Source: Clostridiales bacterium (GTDB taxonomy: Bacteria > Bacillota > Clostridia > Christensenellales > Christensenellaceae). From it: a DNA stretch of 20,312 nt. A program made the position numbers and the translations under genes. Under the pieces are notes generated by a model. That model was not told the origin of the DNA. It saw nothing but the letters and a program-made list of their open reading frames with translations, and searched no databases. Positions 6,451 through 16,500 of this stretch are shown piece by piece (within the stretch, counting starts at the first letter, position 1; every line of letters starts with the position of its first letter). The DNA is taken from positions 1 through 20,312 of the forward strand of contig DOMW01000141.1 of NCBI GenBank assembly GCA_003510345.1, written 5' to 3'.

Positions 6451-7587
6451 ATGACATACACAACCGTTAGAAATGGGTCGCGTGGCGGCGACGTATCAAC
6501 GTTACAGCAGCTTTTAAACGAAAAAGGCGGGTACAACCTTGCCGTCGATGGGATATTTGGCAATAAGACACTGGCGGCGGTGCAGGACTATCAGGGGAAA
6601 AATAATCTTACCGTGGATGGAATTGTGGGAACCAATACATGGGGATCGCTGACAGGCGGCGGCACGGCACCCGGCGGCGGGAGTGCTTCCGGCAAAACCA
6701 CCGCTGAATTTCTTGCTGACTACGAAGGGAACAGGCCGGAATATGCCCCGTCGCAGGCGGTGCAGGATGCGCTGGCGCAATTGCAGGGCATTGAGAGCAA
6801 TAAACCGGGCGAATACACAAGCAAATATGCGGAACAGATCGATTCCCTTTTGAACAATATTTTGAACAGGGAAGATTTTTCGTATGATTTTAACGCCGAT
6901 CCGCTGTATCAGCAATACAAGGACAACTACACCCAGCAGGGCAAAATGGCAATGATGGACACGATGGGGCAAGCGGCGGCGCTTACGGGCGGATACGGCA
7001 ACAGCTACGCGCAGGCGGTGGGCCAGCAGGCGTATCAAGGGCATTTGAGCCAACTGAACAATGTGATCCCGGAGTTACAGGCAGCGGCTTACAATATGTA
7101 CCGTGACGAAGGTACGGATATGCTGAACAATATAGGCCTGCTTACCGGGCTGGATGAAACGGACTACGGACGCCACCGCGATACAGTGGGCGACTGGAAG
7201 GACGAGCTGGCGTATTATTACACGAAACACGGCGACATGAGCGCTACGGACTACAACAAATACTTAAACGACGCGGCGGCATGGGAAAATGACCGTGATT
7301 ACTATTATAAGAAAACACAAGACGAGCAGGCACAGTCCAACTGGCGTGAGGAGCTTAATTTTGCCCAGCAGCAAGCGGCGAGGGGCAGTAGCAGCGGGGG
7401 GTCTGGTGGAAGTTCTGGCGGGGGCAACAGCAAGTCGCCGGGAAGCAACAGCAGCGAAACATATACGCTCAGAAAGAGTAGCGGCAGGGGCGAGACGATA
7501 TATCAAGTGATCGATGCAAACGGTAAACAGGTCTATACTTCCAATAGTTATTCAGACATTCAGAAAAAATATCCGGGGGCAATGTAA
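6451..7587 (+). CDS. Virion protein with N-terminal peptidoglycan-binding domain
   Basis: The 378-residue product starts with a PG_binding_1-type domain at about residues 6-68: GSRGGDVSTLQQLLNEKG, YNLAVDGIFGNKTLAAVQDYQ and LTVDGIVGTNTW show the usual paired VDGxxGxxT pattern. A Gly-rich linker (69-83) follows. Residues 85-285 are helical and tyrosine-rich, with a QQYKDNYTQQGKMAMMDTMG segment and GGYGNSYAQAVGQQAYQ, a block I recognise from Firmicutes phage virion proteins. A Ser/Gly linker (about 310-335) precedes a short beta tail. No hydrolase motif is visible. It probably grips the wall or travels with the ejected proteins during DNA entry; its place before the giant ejection-protein candidate supports this. 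The start follows GAGGG (6441-6445). Confidence 0.75.
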   Translation: MTYTTVRNGSRGGDVSTLQQLLNEKGGYNLAVDGIFGNKTLAAVQDYQGKNNLTVDGIVGTNTWGSLTGGGTAPGGGSASGKTTAEFLADYEGNRPEYAPSQAVQDALAQLQGIESNKPGEYTSKYAEQIDSLLNNILNREDFSYDFNADPLYQQYKDNYTQQGKMAMMDTMGQAAALTGGYGNSYAQAVGQQAYQGHLSQLNNVIPELQAAAYNMYRDEGTDMLNNIGLLTGLDETDYGRHRDTVGDWKDELAYYYTKHGDMSATDYNKYLNDAAAWENDRDYYYKKTQDEQAQSNWREELNFAQQQAARGSSSGGSGGSSGGGNSKSPGSNSSETYTLRKSSGRGETIYQVIDANGKQVYTSNSYSDIQKKYPGAM

Positions 7588-10500
7588 TGGCGCAAATATG
7601 GAATAAGACAAAACAACGGTGGGAAGAGGAAAATGCGGGAACTGTAAGCAGCATTTCCGCATACGGTACATTCAATCTCGGTGAGTACAACGCGCTATAT
7701 AACCAAAGGATGGAAGAATCTGAAAAAGAATGGTACGTAAAAGGCAGGCAAACGAGAGTGATGAATGCCCTTAACGACGCTGCCGATATGCTGCAAAACG
7801 GCTTCACTGATTATGATTCATGGCGTAAAAACCAAGAGGTTTACAGGGAGCGCTTAAAGCAGAGCGACCAGCTAACGAATGAACTACAGGATTATATTGA
7901 CGAGAACAGTGATTATTATACGCCCGAAGGTTTGAAGACATTCGAAGAATATCTTGCCGCATATGCCGAGGACAAGGACGCAATCACCAAGGCGCATGAC
8001 GAGCTTTTAGCGTCTGATTACTACAAAAAGAACAGTGAAATATACGATGCGCTCCTTTTGGACAACCCGGAGTATGATTCGCTGACACAGGCGGCACAAA
8101 ACAAGGCTTATACCGATAAAGCCGTGGAGCTTACGCAAGAGCGGGTTGACGAGGCGGAGAAAAACAGAAACTGGGCTACAAAGCTGGCAAATAGCCCGAT
8201 CGGGCAAAACGCGGCTGCCCTTCTGGATACTCTTGGCGTGGTGTCAATTGATGATTTATATAAAAAAGTGAATGAGGACGAGAACGAGGCCGCATATAAA
8301 GCCGCCACCGCTGAATTGATGGCGCTACGGGAACAGCAAAAAATTACTGATGTGCGGGCGGTTACCGCCGAGGCAAAGGCGGATAGTAATTTTCAGGCAA
8401 GTACGGGGGGTAACGCGGAGCAAATGCTTGCGGCACAAAATGAAATATTCCTCAAATGGGGCGGCGCGGCGGATAAAAACCTGTATGCTGATTACGCGTA
8501 TATGACGCCGCACGAAAGCAAAGTTTATGATACTTTTGCCGAAAGCGACCCACAAAAATCCAACCAATACCTTACCGCTATAAAGCCGTTCACGGCGTCG
8601 CGCGCTACAAACGCTGTTGTCGATCTTATCCAGCAGGCTACGGAGGAACATCCCGTCGCGATGAGCTTGCTTTCACCTGCCTTTACATTGGGCGAGGGCA
8701 CCGAATACGTAGGATCGCTCATTACTAAGGTTGCCGATGGCGAGCTGAATTCCGGCAGTTATCGCGCTTCTGCCATAAAAAATACAATTCGCGAAGAAAC
8801 CAGAAGCCAGATCAATAGCGAGTTTGGGAAAAAAGTCTACGACATAGGCATGAGTATTGCGGATTCCACTGCGTCTTTGATTATGGGTGGCGGCGTACCA
8901 GCCATATCATTGGTAATTATGGGTACAAGCGCGGCGTCGCAGACGGCACAGGACGTAAAGGCGCGGGGTGGAACGGACGAACAGGCGCTTGGGATGGGTG
9001 CTATTGCCGGTATAATTGAAGTGATTACCGAAAAAATACCTTTGGATAATCTATTTAAGGCAGCCAAGGGCGGCGGTAAAAAGGCTATCCTTAATATTCT
9101 AAAACAAAGCGGCATCGAAGCAACGGAAGAAATGGTTTCGGAGATCGCGGGTGTGATCGCGGACGATTTGGTAATGGGCAATCTCTCCAATTACAACTTA
9201 AAGATAAACGAGCTCACAGCAAACGGTATGAGCTATGGGGATGCGATGCGGCAGGCTAATAACGAGTTCACGCAACAAGTGATCGACGCCGGCATTGGCG
9301 GTGCTGTGTCCGGCGCAGGTTTCGGCATGGTTGGCAGCGCGACAGGAAGCGTGCGCCTTGCGGCGGCGGGTAAGGCGATCATAAAAGGCGGCACTGTTGA
9401 CCTGCTTGTTGGCAAGGCCCTCGATCTGCCCTTGGAAACGGCAGCGCACCAATTGGCGCAAAGCCTAGTTGATGGAACGACCAAACAAACGAACAGCAAC
9501 ATTGGGCAACTGCTATATGAGTATAATCAGCAGATAAAGACGGACAGTTCAAAGGATAATGCGGCTCCCGACACCGCGCAGGACGCATTGGAACAGGTTG
9601 ACCCGGCGGCAGAAGGGGTTGACCCCGGCCTTGATCTGGCGGCACGCCAGCTTGCGGGAGAGGTTTCGACCGGCGAGGTGGCACAAGATACCCCGCGTAC
9701 ACCGCAAGCGCGGAATATGGGTGTTGCAACGCCGCAGGAGGGCGTGGAATCGGAGAACTTCATAAATACGACCGGTACAGCCACACCGATTACGCACAGC
9801 GCCCATTTATCGGAGAGCAGCGAGAAGGGTTCTTTTGATATTACGGGTATATCCTCCGTGCAAAACGGAAAGATGTATTTGCAGACCAACGACGAGGGCA
9901 CGGTTGCGCTGGATGATATTGAGTTTTCCAACGCGTTGACCGATATCCTGTATTCGGCAGCGGCGGCATATGACACAGACGCGGCGAAGACGTTTGTAAC
10001 CGGTTTTGAGGGCGGCACATCGGAGGATTTTGCGCGGTATAGCAGTGGATTTAGTGCCGTATATAAATCGGCAAAGGTGGGGCTGCGTTTAGAAAACATC
10101 ATACAGCGCTATCCGTTTGTCGCTGGGCAGCTATCCCCGCGTATGCAGCAGTTGGCGTATGACGCCGGGAGGAACGCGAAGAATTTGGCCGCTACGCCTT
10201 CGGTTCAGGCGGCGGGTGCGCAGGCGGATACGACAATACCGGGCGCGGCACAGGCGCAGGATGCGATGATAGCAGAACAGGAAAGCACGCAATCTGCGGC
10301 CCCGGCGGAAACCACCGCCGAAAACACGCCAAACACTGATGCAGAGCGGGAAACAGCCCCGCAGGAAACCTCCGAACAGGCGAAAAAGAAACCCGGCGTA
10401 ACCCGCAAGGATACCAAGCAGAACCTAAGCGAGGCACAGCGGCGGCAGCTACAGGTGCTTGATGTCATCGGGAGAAAGTACGGTATATCGATTGAAACTG

Positions 10501-13500
10501 TGGACAGTATCCCGTTGTCTAACAGTGAAGAATCGACTGCCGCAAGTGCCAAGTTTGCTATCAATGCTGATTTTCAAGCCGAGTATGACGCGTGGGATAA
10601 GAAAAGTACTGGTCGCATATTTACATTAGGCACAACTTCAAATGCGTTGCAGAGCATTGGTGTGAAAAATCATCTGATACAATGGGATGCGGGGAAAATC
10701 ATTAAAATAAGAACTGATCATCCTGCAATGACCGACAGTGTTATTAAGCAGGTTCCCGATATATTGGAAAACCCGGTGATTGTGATGCAATCAAAGAATC
10801 CACAGCACAAAAGCAGGATCACGATATTTGGTGAAGTATTTGATGCAAATGGTGTGCCTGTGCTCGCGGTATTGGAGTTGCAACCCACCGGGAGAGATAA
10901 TATGGCACTGGACTTGATAAAAGTTGCAAGCGCCTATGGGAAAGACACAAACCCGCAAGGGCTGATCAACAGTAGTAATATTTTATATGTTGACCCGGAC
11001 ATAAAAAGAACCAATACATGGCTACTGGGTACTAAGCTCCAATTGCCTTTCACCAGCAGTAACCAACTTGGTTCTAATAATAAAATAGCATATTCGGCAG
11101 AAAATGTCAATAGCGGAGCGGGCAGCATAAATGCTTCTTTTGACCCGCAAACAGGGCGGATTCAGATTGCTATGGACGCGACAGATGGGGCGTATCTGTA
11201 TGTGGGAATGCACGAATTGGTGCACTACGTTAAAGAGTATAACGCTGATGGGTACGGGATGTTGGAAGACTTTGTATTGGACGCGCTGCGCGAAACAGGA
11301 CAAGACGTGGACGCGCTGGTACAATATCAGATCGAGCTTGCCGCGAGGAACGGTATTGAGATGGACGAGGCCGGGGCGCGTGAAGAAGTGGTGGCGAACA
11401 GTGTACCCGCCGTCCTTTCGGATAAAGCGACGGTAAGAAAGCTGGTTGGGCTTGATAGGACGATTGCGCAGCAAGTAGCGGATTTCCTGCGTGAATTTGT
11501 CGAGACGTTGAAAAACATCATGTCCTCGTTGGCAAAGCAAAAAAGCTGGCAGCAGATGGAGGCACTGCAAGGCGATATAGATACATTGCAGGAAATCGCC
11601 GACCTGTTTTTGGTGGCGCTGGGGGATGCTGGGGCGACAAATTATCAGAAGGGGGATGCAACGGAAAGCGACGGACTTACACGATATTCAGCAAAGAACA
11701 GCAGTAATGATAGCATAAAAAAACAGCTTATTGCAAACTTAAGTGCCGTGAATGCACTTGAGCCGGTTGCTGATTTTTCAAACACTGGAATTGAAGGAAT
11801 GAGTAAAGCGGAACAGGTCAAAGAAATTTCTGAGGAGTTTAAGAAGTTTGGGTATAGAATCGAACGAAAAGGCTTTGGAACCATCTTAATAGATGGAAAG
11901 CGGATAAACCACGGAATTAATTATGTAAACAACGATGCGGAATACGCTGCGTTCTTTGCTGTGCCGCGCGTACTGAAGCGTGGAGTCGAGATTTCCGAGC
12001 ACGCCGACCACAAACGGCGTGGTTATAGTACATATACATTTGCAGCTCCTGTAATCATCAATGGTATGCCAGGTAATGTTGCTGTTGTTGTGCGTAAGAC
12101 TGGCAATTATAAATATAATGTCCACAGAATTTTGACACCGGATGGAACGGCATTTGAATTAAATGGAATTAAAAAAACAGAGCCTACACCCGATGTCGGC
12201 AAGCTACCCAACGGTAACGGCATGACATCCATCAGCCCTGTTTCTAAACATAGAAATCAAGTGTCAACGCTTGCCGACAACGCAAGTGCCAGCTCACAGC
12301 GCCTCTCAACTTCTGTTGAGCAAAGTATACCACAAGATGGCAAAAAAAGCAAGTTCTCTCTCCGCGACACCCTTGCCGTTGATGCTCCCGCGTTTGCACG
12401 CTTTGAAGAAGCGGAAAGCATCATAGCAGAGCAGCGCAAAACCGTTTCCGCCAGCGCCGCGCGTGCCATTAGCACACAGACCGCAGACAGAATCGCCCGC
12501 AAGGTAATCAGCGACACACACAGCGATTATGACCCAAAGGTGCTATCAGAAAACCTTATAGAGATTATTACAAGGTTCGCGCAAAACCCCGATATTCCTG
12601 CGGATTATTTTATTGAAGCTGGCGCGTCGGCTATCAAACCTGTCCTCGCGGGGTCGCGGTCATTTGATCAATCCGCGTATGAGGCCGATGCGGGGATAAG
12701 AGACTATCTTAAAACGACAAGTATCGTTTTGAGCGACGTGCAACGGCAAGAGGTAGCGAACGACTTTGATAATTACCGAACGTACCGGCAATCGCTTTTC
12801 GGAAGTGTAAACCTCACGCGCGACGGCGTTGCGCTGGATGTGGCATGGCAGGAGCTTTCTTCCATGCGCCCCGATTTGTTCGACCCGCACACGAACGAGG
12901 GGGATATGCCCGCTATTTTGCACAATGTAGCTAAAAGCCTGAACAAGAGCGCGTATTACGCCAATGAATTTGGTTACGACCTTGACAGCGCGGCGGTCGA
13001 TATGTTCTTGCAGGTGTATTCCGATTACGCAAACGCTTCCAGTATTAAGACGAGCCTCAATAAATCGCGTTCGGCTGCAAAGCAGGAGATGCAGAGCCGG
13101 TATGCCCAGCTTCGGAAAGGCGAGGTTGCAAGACGGCAGGAGCTTTCCAGAAGATATAACGCTGCGCCTGCCGCCGAGAAAAAAGCAATTCGGAAAGAAT
13201 ATATCCAGGTAGGCACAGATGATCATTTGGCGTTTTTGGAGCGGCAGGCACGGATTGCGGATTGGAAGGCGGTTGCGCAGAAAGAGAGCGCCGCCGTGCG
13301 AAAGTACAGGCCCTTAATCGAAAATGAGACAAAGAAGCTTATCAATTGGCTGAATAATCCGAGCAAAAAACATCATGTACCGGAGCAAATGCGCAAACCT
13401 GTAACGGAATTTGTTCAATCATTGGATTTTGCTCGGGAAGGCGCTCCGGTGGCGTCTGCAAATTGGGCGAATAAAATGCAGAAAATGAGCAATTTCATGG

Positions 13501-16500
13501 ATAAGGCTAATAAGGCGGTGGATATGATTGGCGCACAGAATTTTAGCATCGACGAGGCGTTGATTACAGACTTCAATACGTTCATCGAGCACGCGAGAGA
13601 AACCGTCAGTCATGTCTACTATATGAACAGTACTCAACTTGAAGAACTGTACAGAATTGTACGGGCTGTGAGCCACGCTATTACCGACGCGAATAAAATG
13701 CACAAGAATGCAAAATATGAGACCGTGAAAGAAGCGGGCGAGGTGGCTATACAGGAATTGGCAAGCAAGCGGCAAAGATACAAGGGGAAGGACATCCTCA
13801 AGCAGCTAATGCTTGTTGATACACTTGAACCGCGCACCTTTTTCAAAAGTTTGGAGAGTGTTGGGGAAACGATGTGGGCGGCATTGCGCGAAGGGTTTCG
13901 CGAAAAAATGAGAAGACTGTTCGCTGCGCAAGATTTTGTAGATGATACGTTCCAGCAGAAAAACATCAAAACAAAAACGATTCGTGCATGGAGTGGCCCG
14001 CGTGCGGAAATAAAGATTTTTGATGTGAAAAATGGGAGGTTACAACTTACCGACGCGCACATAATGTCATTGTATGCGTTGTCGCACCGGGAACAGGCGT
14101 ATAAGCATATCACGGAAGGTGGGGTTCGGACAGGCGAATATACCGGGCGGCTTGACGGCAAAAAACATAAAGTGATTCAAGAAAAGCCCGTGACGCTGAC
14201 AGATGCGGAGATTAAGATGATAATCGGAAACTTGACCGATGAACAGTTGTATGTTGCCGAACAATTCCAAGAATATCTTTCGACTGTGATTGCGAGATAC
14301 GGCAATGAAGCTTCACTCGATTTGGAAGGGTACATGAAGTATCTGGAAGAAATTTACTGGATGATATCAAGCGACAGTGCATATATCAAAAAGGATCAGA
14401 AACCCGGTGATTCTCATGAGGCAATCAAAAATATAGGTGCTTCGAAGGCAACCGTAAAGGGCGCGAACAATCCAATAATGCTGAACGATTTCTTTGACGC
14501 GTTTGTGCGGCACATTAATGATATGACTTCTTATAGTACGCTTGCTGTTCCGATTGCTGACGCGTTTAAATGGTTCAATTATAAGAACGCAAACAATGAT
14601 AGCGTTCAAAATGCAATAAAGCGCGTATACGGGCAACCCGGCATCGATTATTTTGTGAAATTTATGGATGATTTGAACGGGTTACAGAGCCGCAACACCG
14701 GATTAGAGGGGATGGGGCTCATTAACGCGATTATCCGAAAAGCAAAAACCGCGGCTGTTGGTTTTAATCCGCGAACATGGATACAGCAGCCCATGTCATA
14801 TTTTCGCGCCGCCAATATGATAAGCCCTAAATATTTGGTGAAATTTTGGAACAGCCCGAAAAACATAGCAGAAATGAAAAAATATTCGCCTATTGCTCGC
14901 TGGAAAAGCGCCGGTTTTTATGATACAAACGTCGGGCCGACGCTTCGTAACGTCCTAATTGGTGATATGAGCAGGATCGAAAATGCACGCGATAGGTCAT
15001 TGTGGATGGCGGGAAAGATGGATGAAATCACATGGGGTTCAATATGGGCGGCAATTAAAAGAGAAATTCGGGCAACGCGCCCCGACCTAAAGTCTGGAAC
15101 GCAAGAGTTTTTCGAAGCGGTGGCGAAAAGATTTGAGGATGTTGTGGACGGTACACAGGTAGTGGACAGCGTATTCCACCGATCGCAAATAACCAGAAGC
15201 ACGGACGGGCTTGCGCGAATGACCACGGCTTTTATGTCGGAGCCGCAGAAATCATTGAACATGCTGATAACAGCATTTAGCGATAATTACGAGCAAAAAA
15301 CCAAAGCAAGTGCCAAACGGCTGGGGCGGGCTATTGTAGTGTTTGCCGTATCGGGCATCGCCACGGCTGCCGCCGCTTCTTTGCCGAGTGCATTTAGGGA
15401 TGGCGACGAAGAAAAGACTTTCGGCGAAAAGTATCTGGCGGCATTCAAAGAAGACGTGTTTGGAAATTTGAATCCGCTGAATTTGTTCCCGTATATCAGA
15501 GATATATGGAGGAATGTTGAATCGGAGGTGTTTGGGAAATACCAAAATTCGGGGCGTATGGATATGGATGTTTTAAATAAAGCGATTGGATTACTGAGAG
15601 AATTAGGGCGAATAGCAAAAGGGGAAAGCAAATGGAGCGAATACAAAGTTGCGTACAGGATGCTGGACACGGCGGCAGATTTCACCGGGATACCACTTGA
15701 TAATTTGATGCGCACATTTACTTCACTTGTTAATACAGTATCTCCCGGCACAATAGATATGAAATCTGATACCGCCACCAATCCAAAAGGCTATGGAACC
15801 ATGTATGAGGCGTTAAAGGCGGGTGATAGGGATAAATATACCGCCACACTGGAAGACATGCGGGAAAAACTCGCCAAGAATATCCGAAATGAAATGGCCG
15901 AGGGTGGCAGACAGTACAGCGAGACGGAGATTGAGATTAAGGTTACAGATGCAATCGAGAAAGGAATTGCTGCTTACATGATGGAGAACGAGCCGTTGAT
16001 TGATGAGGTTGCGCGATTGTTCCTGACTGGCGAACTTGTAGGGGAAAACAAAAAACGATACGACGCGATATATCAAACACTGCGAAACATGGGGGTTCCG
16101 CAAAACTCAAATATTTACGCCATGAACAGCCGTATCAATCTGATTAATAAAGGGGATGCGGTGGAAGAAGTCACGCCCGCCACCCCGCAGGAGTTTGAAC
16201 GAACCGATCTTTACGAAAATATGTACCACGCCCTCACGATGGGGTACGAGGACGATTACGACGAATATCACGACATCGTTGCGGACATCATCCGCAGCGA
16301 CTACGAGAAAAAAGTTGCGGACGGCGGCATACCCGAAGACGATGTGGAATTATACATCGAAAACACGATTGCGGAGGGTATGAGGGATTACCTGAAAAAG
16401 AATGACCCGCGTATCACGGAGATGGCGGAGGCTTACAACAAGGGAACCCGGCAGATTGAAAATATGGCGGTTTACCGGGAGATGAAAGCCGAAGGGTTTA

